DNA of 64,000 nucleotides from Carposina sasakii (Eukaryota > Arthropoda > Insecta > Lepidoptera > Carposinidae). Positions 1 through 10,602 of the stretch are shown here, one piece after another. Position 1 is the stretch's first letter, and every line of letters starts with the position of its first letter. The DNA is taken from NCBI GenBank assembly GCA_014607495.2, contig CP053159.1, positions 5,029,501-5,093,500 on the forward strand, given 5' to 3'. Under the pieces are notes generated by a model, which had not been told where the DNA came from, searched no databases, and worked only from the letters and a program-made list of their open reading frames with translations. Position numbers and translations under genes: made by a program.

Positions 1-99
1 TTTTGGAATTATATTGCAAAAATTTTCAGTGTTTTTCGCCTCAGATACATGGTCTGAAGTCATGGTATCAATATTTGCCTGGCTGTCAAAAACACCCTG
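1..99. repeat. End of a TA-flanked MITE (CAGGGTG family), cut by window edge
   Basis: The stretch reads to a terminal GGCTGTCAAAAACACCCTG followed by TA. The same end, with the same inner sequence about a missing match for a colour-like word TCAGA..ATGGTCTGAAGTC, occurs at 44936-45391 as a complete element, and at 49409 and 50804. Only the right part is inside the window. Confidence 0.6.
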
Positions 100-127
100 T
101 ATTTATTTTTCATGTGTTTCTGATGAA

Positions 128-345
128 TTTCGGTCACGATGGCCAAACTTAACGGAGATTATCCAATTACGCGGGAGATATTATACATATAATGCACAAG
201 AGTATGGGCAAACACAGGTGCACTCTCCATTCCTTCGCTCTCATAGTCCGAAGGGACGGAAAGCCGAGACGACCGGAGAGAGATCAGGCGCAGGATCAAT
301 GGCTTTACATTTTATCCGAGCTAAATGATAATTTTGCCGTAGTAG
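128..345. repeat. Dispersed repeat, probably a LINE 3-prime fragment
   Basis: The segment running from CGGTCACGATGGCC through the GACGGAAAGCCGAGACGACC core recurs at 41400-41640 and, shorter and in decayed form, at 9430-9595. The 104-codon frame over this segment is an accident of the repeat. No coding domain is visible. Confidence 0.55.
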
Positions 346-492
346 GAAGCACTTTCTTAGCTCGTTCGTAGTAGTGCTACGGAAAGAGCGTCGATACCGT
401 CAACAAGAACTGCCTTTGGAGGAATAAATTAAATGGATCAACAGATTTACGAAAACAACTGGTACAATAAAGTTATTAATTATATTGGCTAG

Positions 493-686
493 TGAGATTT
501 GGCTAGTGTATAGCTATCGGGATGAAGAATAACGTTGCCAATATGTAATTTAGAAAAAGAGATGGTAAAATTCGTCATCCCCGTAATTGACCCGGTGGCT
601 TAGTGGTTATAGCGGCTGGCACGGTTTGCAGCGATCGTGGGTTCGATTCCCACTCGGGTGAAATTTTTTTTTCATTTTCTTTATTA
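493..686 (+). repeat. tRNA-derived SINE, copy 1
   Basis: A tRNA-like core at about 587-660 has an A-box-like GTGGCTTAGTGGTTATAGC and a B box GGTTCGATTCC inside a perfect 5-bp T stem (GTGGG/CCCAC). It is flanked by the same unique parts found in the other copies: a 5-prime part with TTGCCAATATGTAATTT and a 3-prime part with CATTTTCTTTATTA. Other copies are at 26621-26805, 43387-43540 and 49909-50075, all in the opposite orientation. The anticodon arm is degenerate, so this is not a functional tRNA gene. Confidence 0.75.
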
Positions 687-687
687 A

Positions 688-1225
688 CTCTTTCAGTCTT
701 GGTGGTTAGTGTCACTAACCACCTATTTCTGAATTTTTTAATTAAAATCTATGCCATCTACTCATAATCGGTTGAACTATCATGAAAGTTCGATTCATGC
801 TTGACAAGATACGACCGAATATACCGCCAAATGAAAGAATGACAACTCAATTTAGTTGAATTGAATATTGCACTTACGTAATTTTAATTGCGTGTTTTAT
901 AAAAAAAATAACAGGTAAGTAAGTTAGCTTTTATCTTCAATGTTTTTTATTAACTTTATTCTCATTTATCTGTTTTATATATATTTACATGAAAATACTA
1001 CTACTCTTAAGTTTTTTGCAGTGTATTCACATCGAAATGCGTAAATTATCATTAATAGTTTGTATCAATAGTCATGGTGGTTAGTGGCACAAACCACCTC
1101 ATTTTTCGAAAACCTTAATAAAAAATTTTTTTTCCTACTTTATATGATTTTTTTATTGTTAATAATGCTAAAACTTACATACATATGTTAAAAATATTCT
1201 TAATCTAAAAGCGTGACGGAAAGAG
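688..1225. mobile_element. piggyBac-type MITE with TTAA target duplication
   Basis: The element lies between two TTAA tetranucleotides (684-687 and 1226-1229). Its ends are an 11-bp imperfect inverted repeat: CTCTTTCAGTC at 688-698 against GACGGAAAGAG at 1215-1225. Inside are two related 23-nt palindromes, GGTGGTTAGTG-N-CACTAACCACC at 701-723 and a two-mismatch version at 1076-1098. There is no coding capacity. TTAA plus short TIRs is the piggyBac signature. The insertion used the TTATTAA tail of the SINE at 493-686. Confidence 0.65.
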
Positions 1226-1555
1226 TTAATAATTTTATAATTATATTATTAGAATAGAGACATGTTTTGCCAAAAAATTCGGCAAGCAAATATTTTAATT
1301 TACTCAATAATATCACAAAAGTAATTATAATAAGTAAAAATAATAATTAAACTAGATTTAACTAGTGGGATGAGTCATCTCGGATGACTATCTGGGTAGG
1401 TATAACATCCATTAGTCTTTTAGATTTTATTTTTGTTTGATAAACAGATCGCCATTTTGCTTAATAAAAATACACAATTTTCATAAATGTACATAAAGTG
1501 TTAAAATTTTCAATTTTATAAAAAGCGGTCGTAGTAGAAAAAGAAGGTTTAAGTT
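1226..1555. other. Gene-free AT-rich stretch
   Basis: I see no coding exon, RNA gene or recognisable repeat. The sequence is strongly AT-rich with short homopolymer runs. Confidence 0.4.
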
Positions 1556-1696
1556 ACTACCACCCTGGCCACACCTTTGTCTAATATTACATATTATAGA
1601 CTCTTTGATTTTTTTGAATTATTATTTTCTACGTTACGCAAAATCAACTATTGAGATCATGTTTCAACCGGGGAGACTTTTATTTTGAAACATACT
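1556..1696 (+). promoter_or_regulatory. Distal half of the 5-prime flank shared by genes A and B
   Basis: CCACACCTTTGTCTA, a nearby TTTTCTACG and ACGCAAAAT recur in the same order at 11498-11590, upstream of gene B. This is the distal part of the duplicated 5-prime flank; the proximal part is at 2095-2340 here and 13380-13620 in gene B. In gene A the two parts are separated by the MITE at 1698-2086. A promoter role is inferred only from position and conservation. Confidence 0.45.
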
Positions 1697-1697
1697 A

Positions 1698-2086
1698 GGT
1701 GTAAAAAGACAACTTTGTTCTTTTAATACCTCGTATTCTTTGTAACATCACTATAATTTTTTTCTATGGAAGCACCCCTGGGAAACCACGGGTTTCCAAG
1801 ATATTGAGGTCCAAAGTTACATTATATATTTTTTTTTTACATAAATCCATCTGAAAGCGGTTAACAAACATTTTTTCAAATATACCATGTCAAAATGTTA
1901 TAATGTTAGTTTTGTAGGTACATTTGTACTTTGCGCATCAAGCGAATACATTGCTTGCAATAAAATGACAGTTTTTTTTCATATTTTTTTCGTCGATTCC
2001 CAGGGTTGGTTCCATAGAAGAAAATTATCGTAACCTTAAGAATACGAGGTATTAAAAAAACATTGTTCTCTTTTTACACACCGTGT
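1698..2086. mobile_element. MITE, GTAAAAAGACAAC family, copy 1
   Basis: Long inverted termini begin with TGTAAAAAGACAAC..., continue into AATACCTCGTATTCTTTG and close with the mirror image at about 2035-2086. The family recurs at 18323-18718 and 34351-34746; the last copy keeps CAGGGTG at its tip. About 390 bp, non-coding. It splits the 5-prime flank shared by genes A and B. Confidence 0.7.
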
Positions 2087-2094
2087 AACTTTAA

Positions 2095-2340
2095 AAGGAA
2101 GTTGTTATTATAATATGCGCTCGATTGTAATTTGTAAGCAATAAATATTATAGTAAATGCCTATTTTAAAGCAATTGGCCTATTAACTGAAATAGTAGAT
2201 ATATTATTTATTTATTAAAATAGTATATAATAGTTCTTGTTATTTTATAATTATATAGGTAAAATCTTCTGTGAAATACACTATATTATATATTCTTTTT
2301 AATTTTGTTTTATACATAAGTACAAATTACCAATAATAGT
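2095..2340 (+). promoter_or_regulatory. Proximal 5-prime flank of gene A, shared with gene B
   Basis: ATATGCGCTC(G/A)(A/T)TTGTAATTT, then a CCTATTTTA...TTGGCCTATTAACT block, are repeated at 13410-13505 just upstream of gene B. This is the segment directly before the signal-peptide exon in both genes, so it is the best candidate for the promoter region. No TATA box or initiator can be assigned with confidence. Confidence 0.4.
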
Positions 2341-2430
2341 CTAGTAACTTCCGTTACTTTTTTGAAGCTCATATATTGGAGGACGAGACCCGGTAGAATA
2401 TTTCTTTATGTTAACTTTAGTCGTGATATC

Positions 2431-5400
2431 ATGTCTATTTGGGCTAAAGATATTCCGATTTGTGTTATATTAACAGTTTATTTTGTTGTCACTTATTCTA
2501 ATCCAGATTATGTAGGTATTTTTAATGAACTTAGTCATAATAAGGGTTTAGCATTTGATGCACCTTATTTCAAACGTCGACCTTTGTGTATGTCTATACA
2601 GGATGTTTTTTAGTTGCCACTCTTAACGAAGGGTACGTACTCTATACATCAAATAATCTAAAGTTTATGCCAAAAAATGCTGGGAAACAATGTAATTTAT
2701 TTTTTAATACTTGATCGGGCGAAATTTATAGTGTCGAGTGTTTATGCTAGTTTTTTCATAGACAGATATTAATTATTTCTCGTGAATAAATCGTGCTACA
2801 TGCGTCAATGTGCATTTATGCAGAAAAACGCAGTCTATTTACTCAACTTTGGACCCTAATATTTGGAAAACCAGACACTTCCCAGGTATGCTTCCATGGA
2901 GAAAAATGATCGTGATGATGAGGAGATTCCGTAGTTTTAGGGAACGTTGACAACCAAAAATCATCCTGTATATGTATTTTTAATAAACGTTCACTATTTT
3001 TACAAGAGTAATTCAGATAGTAACGTAAGATACGAGTAGACGTGTGCGCCGATAATATAATTATCGGCGGCGGACGCCGGTCAAAAATCGGTGGCGGCGG
3101 CATGATTTTGGCGTCTTTTCGGCAAAATCACGCCGCCGCAAGTGCGCAAAAGTTGGCAGTCTAATGGATGTGCTGTGCACGCCCTGCTGCCGGCGCCGTA
3201 GCTGTATCAGCGGCGCTGGAACTGGTTTTAGCCTAAAAATTGGGTTTCAAACGTTTAAGTCGCGTCGATTTCTCCCCGAAAATCAAACCGGCGGCAGCGG
3301 CGCGCCGGCGCGGCGCATACGTCTAGAGTATAAGACAAACATAAAGATTTTAATATAATTTTCATTGATTTACTTTTCAGGGTCCTTTTAAGTTGATAAT
3401 TACGGATGTGAATAATTGTACAGGACCAAAAAGTAAGAATTGTGGTTATTTGATACTGAATGTAACAGATGATACCGTATTTTATGCAGACTTCCTTCTC
3501 ACAGAAAATGTTAAAAGGCCAAGAGTAAGTCCTAACTTTGTACACCGATAACTTTGGAGCGCAGAATCCAGAGTTTACCGATGCGAGCTGATCATTAACC
3601 GTGATTGGCCCACCACTAGAGAATATAATCTCGGGATCCCGACCCTATTTCAGTCCCGAAAATTTCGAATTACATTTTGCTAATACCGGGATTTTCGGGA
3701 TTGAAATGTTTCATAGGTTTGAAAAGATTTGTAAACAGATGAAGAACTTATTTATTAATTTTAATTTACGTTGTGGGGTGGATAGTAATATAATATAAAA
3801 AGCTTAAATCTAGGACATATTTACAAATAGAAGACTGCCTGCAACTCCTCCACAGCTGGCAACGTGGCCAAAAGGCTGGCCGCATTGCCCCGCTGGATGG
3901 CGAGGCTAATCCTTTGACCAAAGTACTGGCCAGCCCTTCGGTCGTGGGATGCCTCGACCAGTCTTTTAGAGATGCCCTTAAAAAGGACATGGGCTCCCGG
4001 GCCCCATGGCTCCATGGTTTCAACCCCAAACGGCTCAAATATGTAGTCTCCACTGAGATTTGCATACTTGCGCCGTTTGAGGTTTTCCGCTGTGGCGGCC
4101 GCAGAGCCACTTCTTATGGCTGTGCCTGGGACATGGGACGCCGCCAGAGTATCAACGCATGTAGCGTCCCATACTAAGGAGCGCCCCATCTCCCAGGGCA
4201 CGAGGGTCATGCCGTCGGGTCTCTTGCCATCGTCACGCACCAATCCGACGGGTTCTAAAACAGATGGCGCCCCGGCGGTGGCAAGGGCCCGACGGATGAT
4301 ATTGTTGATGTTGGCATGACGTGGGATGCGACCGGCACTCCTAGCACATGAGAGGCCATGGTGTCCGAGTTGATCGACGACATCGCCACATCGGCATCGG
4401 TGGGGGACGTTGCAGGGCGCCCCAAGGCGTAGGCGTGTGGCAATGCAGAAAGTGGTACGGTCCAAAAGTGTGCCGACGTTGGCTGATAGCAGTGCCTGTA
4501 GCCAAAGGCCCGACTCCCACTCGCCCAAAGCCGTAAAGCGGGCACGCTCTGCGGTACTGGTTGACATATTTAATTGGTTTTTCCGTACCAATTCACAAAG
4601 CGGCCCGTCCCACAGCCTCAGCGACGATGGGATGGACGGTTCAACTCCGTTCGGGCAAACCACCTTCCAGGCGGTTATGGCTACAGCCATATATGCAATT
4701 TCGACCTGACTTTGGCTGTTTAAAATTATGATGACTAGTGGGAGAGTGCTATGGGCTGAAGCCAAAAAGGCTGGAAGTGCTACACTACAAATTTTGCGGA
4801 CACCCAAACCTCTGAACCTTATCGGTAGGGAGGCTTGGGCCCAGGAACGATCATCCAAACTTATGTTGATAATCGAGGAGAGGGTCTGCATAATAGTTTT
4901 GTCTAAACGGAGAAGAAGATCCTCAAATTTCCAGATTTGACTGCAGCGGAGGTAGTACATAAATCTGGGGGCAAAAAGGCAATGGCGAATGATATAGTAG
5001 GCCATGTGCGTATTAATTTCAAAAAGGCGATCTGAGGTTTCGGCGAAATTTTTAATTTGTTCATCCATGAAAGAGGGTATCGACTTATCTAAGACGGGCG
5101 AGCCGAAAAGGCGAAGGGAGCTTTTTTCCACAACGGATAAATTTGGAGCCAGTAGGTTGAATGAAGAAATGATTTCGTTACGGGATGGAGTAGAAGCAGG
5201 GACATACAACTCACATTTTCCCGTGGTAAGCTCAAGACCTATTAATTTTAGTTCCCGCTTGAGGAGTTTTAGGTCGCATAAGACAGAGCTCGCTTCGCCT
5301 CCTAGGTTGCCGTCGTCTAGATACCAAACGTTTAATTTTGATCGCAACTTCTCGATTATCGGGTGAATCGCTAGGCTAAAGATTGCTGGCCCCAGAGGAT

Positions 5401-8400
5401 CGCCCTGTTGACACCCAACAGCCGATGAAATTGGATGGTTTTTGTAGAATAGATTGGTGGGTGAGCTGTAGCATTGCCAAAGAAATTTAAAGGTCGAGGG
5501 AATTTTGTTTTGGATTTGTGTCAAAAGGGCGTCTCTGTCAACTGAGTTGAAGGCGTTTTTAATGTCCACTTTCAGCAGCACCCCGGTAGTTGATGGTTCA
5601 CTCAGGTGGCTGCGAAGGGCGTCAACGGCAGCCTCGCACCCTCCCTTTGAACCAAAACCCAGCTGGTGGGGTTGGAAATATTCGGTGAGGTCATCTGCAG
5701 TGCCTTTGCAGCAGACTTTCGTTACCATACGGCGGTAAGTGGTGCCGATGGCGATGGGCCTAATGCCGCCGTCTTTTTTTTTTAAGGCGCATAGATTGGC
5801 TCCGTATAGAGTTCTGATTATATCATTGTTCACTTTACCGGCTAGCATTAAATTTGCCATGGCCGTCAGCTCCTTCGCAAGGGCCTCACCGGCATCCCCG
5901 CAGCCTCCGCAAATGAGATCTTTTAGGTGCTGGGGCGAAATGCCATCTAGGCCACCGGCGGAGCCCCCAGGGAAGGAGAAGACGGCCTGGCGGATCGCGT
6001 CAACGGTGACCTGTAACACTGGGTTGTCCGGGTTAGTTCCGTCTGGGAGGGTGAGCGATGCTGCTGGAGGTGAATGCTTGCTATGCAGAGATAGCAAGGT
6101 ATCAGGGGTGTCGGGCGCGATAGCATCGGTCGAGAAAAGAAGCCTCGCCGCTCCTTTAATGTCGCCATCGCCTAATTACGATTCAATAATTTTGTAAGTA
6201 TTTCGTGTGCGAGGGTTAGTATGGGGGCCTAATGAGTCCGAAAGAGATATATTAAGCGAGCAATTTTGTTTGATTTGAGAAGTTAAGGATTGTTTAGGGT
6301 CTAAAGATTTTCTAACGTGGAGTATGCGATAGGTGAAGGTCAATAGATGTTCCCAGGCTCGCTTTGTATTTTCAGTTATTGCAGTGTGTATCTCTGCTGC
6401 TAGTTTCTGCGCAACAAAGATACGAGCGCCCAACAGATTATTAATATTTTTAACTCTACATGTCTTTTTAAATGCAATCATATTAAAATAGGCCATTTTG
6501 TTTTACATTAAGAGTTGATAATATAACTAAAACATAATAAAATAACCTTTCTCTCGCGATAAACTGATCAGCAGTAACTACTTGTTTTTACATTTATTTT
6601 ACCCGATTTACTAAATACTTGCATATTTTCCATAAACGAACAATCTCGGTCATGTTTTTGAAAAATAATTCACTGTTGTTTATTTAAAAAAATATATATA
6701 TTCGAGTGATACTCATAGATAACCCTGAAAACATAAATGAGAAATGAGAGGGATCAAATACTGAAATCCTTAAACCGGTATCAAAATCGCTATGCTTTTT
6801 CTCAGATCATAATTAAACCTATGTAATCTCAATATTACATCTCTGAAACTTATTTCCACTACAATAGTTCCAAAAAATATTGTTAAACTATTCACGTTCT
6901 AGCTCATCTGAGCTTTAAAAGTTATAATTTCAATGAATTATGATATATACAAAAAAAAACTGTATTTATTCAAGCCATATTGTCTTGAATCAAATAATTC
7001 ATTTCTAAATCATCTTAAAATTAGTCAGTCATTAAAAGTTTATAGGATATTTACTTCAATAACTATTAAGATAGATATTTAGGTTTATTTTAAATTTTGT
7101 GTACCTACCTTTCTATTAAATTTTATAAAATATCGACAGATAAATAGGTCCGGATTCAGGTTATAAGCGAGTCAAAAGTAGCTTAAAATAGCGCTACTTG
7201 CACAGCTAACTTTCTTTGAAATGCATTTTTTAAATTAAATTTCAGTCTGAATGTCCTACACGTAAAAGTTAAATTAGAATTTACACGATTTAATAATTAT
7301 TCTCTGATAATTTTCATTTTTATTCAAATCACGGGACCAATCCCGGGATCCCGGAATTGACTTATTTCAGTCCTGAAACTCCGGGATTAGAAATAGTGGC
7401 CGGGATTGTATTCTCTACCCACCACTCGTCCCGCCACCGCAACTTTTTTTAACCAGGATCAACAGAGGCAACCGGAGAAATGCAAATAAAGCATATAAAA
7501 TTCAGGGGCATAGTAAGCGACATTAAAGTATTCAAGTTAATTGAAATGGCAATCCTGCAGTTCTAGCTACCCTGTGAACTATAAGAACTATGGATTTGTC
7601 TTATGGGAACACAGTTGCGTATATGTATGTATGTATGAAATTTCAGAATATCAAGCGTTACATACCTAAGGAAGATACGCTTAATCTTTACATATAATAA
7701 AAATGTAACGGATCGATGTCTGTACATGGAAGATATATGAGAAAAAATATTATAGGAGACCTTTATCAACGCAATAGGACCCAAAACGATGATTTTTTAA
7801 ATTTTTATCTGTTTGTCTGTGCGTTTGTGCACTAATCTCAGAAACGGCTGAACTGATTTCGATACATTTTTTAGGAATATATTGTGACAGGTCCCACTTA
7901 ACATATAGGCTACGCGGAAAAATGTTTTTATCCCGGATAATTACGACATTTTTGTTTTTACTAGAGTCCACGCGGACGGAGTCGCGGGCGTCCATTATTA
8001 AATAAGCACTGATAAACAAAGTGATGGTCAAAAATCATAATTATTATGGAGCTGTATTAAAATCTGGTTTAATTTCAATCTGGATTTTTTAGGGAAAGGT
8101 GGTTATAACAAATAATGGAAAAGTGGTTTTAAGAATAATGATGAAATCGCCGTGCGAACACTACTTCTTGAAGCCAATGTTTTCTTCTTTTCTAAATATC
8201 ACTGAGGATTGTGTTTTTATGAAAGTAAGTTATATTTATCATAGAAGGCACTTATAGTTACGTAAATATTAATAAATGAAATTGTATTAGACGTTACAAT
8301 TCGGAAGTTCAAACATTTAGAGTTAGGTTTTAGAGTTTCATAATATTATTAGTAGTTTACTAATTTACTAATTTCTATAATCCTGAGGATGCCACGGTTG

Positions 8401-8917
8401 TTGGCGAAACATATGTAGATTATTAATCTAGTTTTTGATTTCGGAAATAGTGCGATGTATTATCTTGCATGCTAGGTGCTCGGGTCTGGTTTCTCGTGGC
8501 AATTGTAGGTAGTGCAAATGTTTGTTTTCGTGTTATGAGTTATTGGATCCGGGGGTCAGTGGAGGGTGTAGGGCCCGGTGGTAGGCGCACCCATAGTGAA
8601 TAAATATTAATACTAAGCCAGAGACCACGGTTGATGGACTTACGCTCTCATTCATAGAGGTAACTTTTTACAAGAGAGCATTTGGTTGAGAGAGTTGTTT
8701 GTTGTACTCGTATGTAGGTACAATAAGAGCTAAGATAACATTCCTTTTATATTTTCAGGGGCATTACATATATTCGCATCTCGATGTCAATGAAATGATA
8801 CAGAGGTATCTGGGTGGAAAATTCTTCTATGGAAATATGACGATAAAATCGAATTATTTCAGTGAAAAGTGTAATTTATTATGTGCTGATGGAAAATATT
8901 CATTTGTACCTGTATAA
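2431..8917 (+). CDS. Gene A: secreted six-cysteine glycoprotein, 171 aa, 4 exons
   Basis: Exons are 2431-2511, 3381-3524, 8093-8224 and 8759-8917. All junctions are GT-AG and phase 0. Residues 1-24 form a signal peptide (hydrophobic core ICVILTVYFVVTYS). The mature part has cysteines at 40, 48, 96, 115, 157 and 161, likely three disulfides, and N-glycosylation sequons such as NCT, NVT, NIT and NMT. The most conserved block among paralogues is GGKFFYGNMTIKS in exon 4. The size, signal peptide, spaced cysteines and G-H/R-Y-x block recall the insect DUF1091 or ML (MD-2-like) secreted proteins; that assignment is tentative and no function is claimed. Intron 2 is 4.6 kb because a hAT-like element carrying a retrotransposon sits in it. 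A poly(A) signal ATTAAA lies at 8944-8949. Genes B and C downstream are tandem copies. Confidence 0.8.
2599..2968. mobile_element. MITE, CAGGATG family, copy 1 (gene A intron 1)
   Basis: It begins CAGGATGTTTTTTAG and ends AAAATCATCCTG, flanked by TA on both sides. A second full copy lies at 16872-17254. About 370 bp, non-coding. The frame running from 2362 to 2613 is gene A exon 1 read through into this element. Confidence 0.7.
3039..3323. mobile_element. GC-rich short inverted-repeat element (gene A intron 1)
   Basis: Ends are GACGTGTGCGCCG at 3039-3051 and CGGCGCATACGTC at 3311-3323, an inverted pair with one mismatch, flanked by TA on each side. The inside is far more GC-rich than its surroundings, with many GGCGG and GCCGCC runs. 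A segment at 3145-3185 (CAAAAGTTGGCAGTCT..TGTGCTGTGC) matches the 86-bp tandem units at 10603-10790. The short frames here are compositional. Confidence 0.5.
3821..6496 (-). pseudogene. RLE-type non-LTR retrotransposon ORF (RT + endonuclease), copy 1
   Basis: A frame of about 890 codons is broken by one in-frame TAA at 6176-6178; a 758-codon open part follows. Counted in that part, RT motifs are KKKDGGIRPIAIG (106-118), KVDIKNAFNSVDR with D178, GCQQGDPLGPAIFS (228-241), WYLDDG (258-263) and a GLEL..GKCEL block. The C-terminus carries a Cys-x-Cys...HH..Cys cluster (568-584), then KRPDG and LVWDAT (625-646), which fits the restriction-like endonuclease of the R2/NeSL-like non-LTR group. No APE endonuclease or RNase H is seen. 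The active-site YxDD has Leu, not the usual Ala. It lies antisense inside the hAT-like element. A truncated relative is at 11665-13340. Confidence 0.8.
6500..7320. other. Non-coding AT-rich part of the hAT-like element
   Basis: No RT homology and no transposase motif is visible. It may include the 5-prime untranslated part of the retrotransposon and the inner body of the hAT-like element; the boundary between the two cannot be placed by eye. Confidence 0.35.
7690..8005 (-). repeat. Dispersed LINE-type 3-prime repeat (gene A intron 2)
   Basis: The minus-strand text running GGACGCCCGCGACTCCGTCC ... CGGGATAAAAAC ... TGTCACAATATATT ... ATTTTTATTATATGTA matches the plus-strand copy at 32596-32928 and the shorter minus copy at 31730-31935. 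It resembles RTE-like LINE tails common in Lepidoptera. No RT frame is attached. Confidence 0.6.
8290..8610. repeat. Dispersed repeat with GGGCCCGGTGGTAGGCGCACCC end (gene A intron 3)
   Basis: This is present in reverse at 20035-20310, with matching text from the terminal GTGCGCCCACCACCGGGCCC to a CCTCAGGATTATAGAAAT block. Related ends lie at 19125-19270 and 25725-25860. Two of the four copies sit in introns of the paralogous genes A and C. Confidence 0.65.
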
Positions 8918-8943
8918 AATGGAAAACAACTTTTTTGTCTTTC

Positions 8944-8949
8944 ATTAAA
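8944..8949 (+). promoter_or_regulatory. Poly(A) signal of gene A
   Basis: ATTAAA lies 27 nt after the gene A stop codon. The same hexamer in the same context, TATTAAAATTATGC, follows gene B at 15612-15617, so the signal is conserved between the two copies. Confidence 0.6.
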
Positions 8950-9430
8950 ATTATGCGAAACTATTGGAACTTGAATTCGTGCATTTATGTATATCTCTTT
9001 AAGAATTTATTTTAGTATACGCGTGTGATGCATGTTCTAGCACCATACACGTATTCAAAACGTTTCGCAGTCACCATAGGGGACCCGTACTCGCTGTGAA
9101 ATGAACCGCATCCATAGCAACGTTGCATTGTGCAAATTATCACCAGTATCCATAACGACATGGAGACATAATACATACATAAATATACATATTATATGAG
9201 AAAGTTTCTAAATCTATAAGTTTCTAAACCAAGCAATATAAGTAATGCATACTATGTATTCATTCGATTTCTTTTATAAGCTTGTAGAAAAATAATATTA
9301 CTTTCGGAACAATTAATAAATAGGTTTACAGTTATCTACGAAAATAATAGAGAAATCAGAAATGACATAATATATCTATTCAAAAAGGTTACATTGAATG
9401 CTTCTTATCTTCAGATACATTACGTAAATA
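8950..9430. other. Gene-free spacer after gene A
   Basis: I see no exon or clear repeat. The sequence is AT-rich, with a moderate GC patch near 9060-9120. Confidence 0.35.
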
Positions 9431-9600
9431 CTTGGTGAAGTCCCATCGGACTATGAGAGTAACGGAATAGAGAGTGCATCTGTGTTTGCGCACACACTTG
9501 TGCACTATAATATCTCCTGCGTACCTGGCCAATCTCCGTAGAGATTGGTCGCCTTGGCCGAAATACGGTCGGAGATCATCATCATCATCATCACTCGGTA
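9430..9600. repeat. Dispersed LINE-like fragment with (CAT)n run
   Basis: GCACACACTTGTGCACTATAAT and neighbouring text match 41400-41640 in part. It ends at a CATCATCATCATCATCA run (about 9577-9593), the mirror of the (ATG)n LINE tail at 20538-20561. Confidence 0.5.
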
Positions 9601-9839
9601 AAGGGGGGCCTTCAAATAGTTATTCCGAAATAAATTTCGAACTGTAAACAGAATATGTATATTATTCTCAGGGTAGTAATGGTAATGGTAAAGTGGTACT
9701 AATGGTAATAGTGGTTGTCAATAGCTTATAGATATATAACCTGTTGTATTTTTATGTATATAAAGCTGTAAGTTTTCCTAAAGCAATAAAATAAAATAAA
9801 AGGTAAGACCACCCAAGTAAATCATTATCATTTTAGGAA

Positions 9840-10020
9840 GCCGCGTTGGTCTAAGATATCACCACTTCATATTATAAAACAAAGTCGCTTCGCGCTGTCA
9901 GCGATCTTTGAAACTACGCCACGGATTTTGATGCGGTTTTTAAAAAATAGATAGAGTGATTCAAGAAACATGTTCATATATTAAATTAGGTGGCCGCCCT
10001 GGGTTCGCACGGGTACAATA
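9840..10020. repeat. RTE-like LINE tail fragment
   Basis: The block with TATTATAAAACAAAGTCGC, GGATTTTGATGCGGTTTTT and GTTCGCACGGGTAC recurs inverted at 51040-51210; 23413-23605 carries a related GTACCCGTGCGAAGCCGGGC end. It has the look of a lepidopteran RTE 3-prime tail. Confidence 0.55.
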
Positions 10021-10104
10021 CTCAAATTAAATGAATATTGTAGGAATGGTGCGTATTTACGCGACCTGGTTTTAAAACCAGGTTTTTACTTGGAAGTACC
10101 TAAA

Positions 10105-10592
10105 CCAGGTACGGGCCGAAATACGCGGAAGACTTTGAAGGTATTTGCCTTGCAAGTATCGTAGTGATAGCTTGAATCCAAAATTACCTTAGGCTATATC
10201 TATTAAGGCGCTATGTGAAAGAAAATAATTTCAAAGTAAAAAAGTATTTTTTTTTGCCAGCGGGATTATAACACGCAGCCTTATTGAAATAAGGACTATT
10301 TTTCTATGAAATACTTTATTAGGCATCGGTGGCGCCCTGCAACCAGGTACTGGCCGAAATACGTGGAAGACTTTGAAAGTATTTACGTTGCAAGTATCGT
10401 GGTGATAGTTTGAATTCAAAATTAAACCTTAGGCTATATCCATTAGGCTATATCGGGCTATCTGAAAGAAAATACTTTCTAAGTAAAAAAGTATTTTTTT
10501 TTGCTAGCGAGATTAAAACACGCAGCTTTATTGAAATAAGGACAATTTTTCTCTGAAATACTTTAGTACCTAGGCATCGGCGCCCGGCGCAA
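10105..10592. repeat. Two-copy 238-bp tandem repeat
   Basis: Unit 1 is 10105-10342 and unit 2 is 10343-10592. Both begin CCAGGTAC, continue GGCCGAAATACG, GGAAGACTTTGAA, a poly-T tract followed by GC(C/T)AGCG, and end near a GGCATCGG motif. Unit 2 carries a short insertion. No coding signal; frames across it are not protein-like. Confidence 0.7.
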
Positions 10593-10602
10593 CCCGTGGA
10601 AT

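Larger units (their letters stand above)
3617..7417. mobile_element. hAT-like DNA transposon in gene A intron 2, hosting a retrotransposon
   Basis: A perfect 8-bp duplication CCCACCAC flanks the element (3609-3616 and 7418-7425). Termini are inverted: TAGAGAATATAATCTCGGG at 3617 against TAGAGAATACAATCCCGG read inward from 7417. Both subterminal regions are full of CGGGAT/ATCCCG motifs, as often seen at hAT ends. Eight-bp duplications are typical of hAT. No hAT transposase remains: the 3821-6496 part is an unrelated RT gene in antisense and 6500-7320 is AT-rich without coding signs. Confidence 0.7.

Noticed and set aside
587..660. Functional tRNA gene (also 26645-26716, 43411-43485, 49936-50008)
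   Set aside because: A and B boxes and the T arm are good, but the anticodon arm does not fold, and the same flanks accompany every copy, which is how a SINE behaves.
3914..5738. Plus-strand frames of 60-150 codons opposite the retrotransposon
   Set aside because: They are antisense shadows of the long RT/endonuclease frame.
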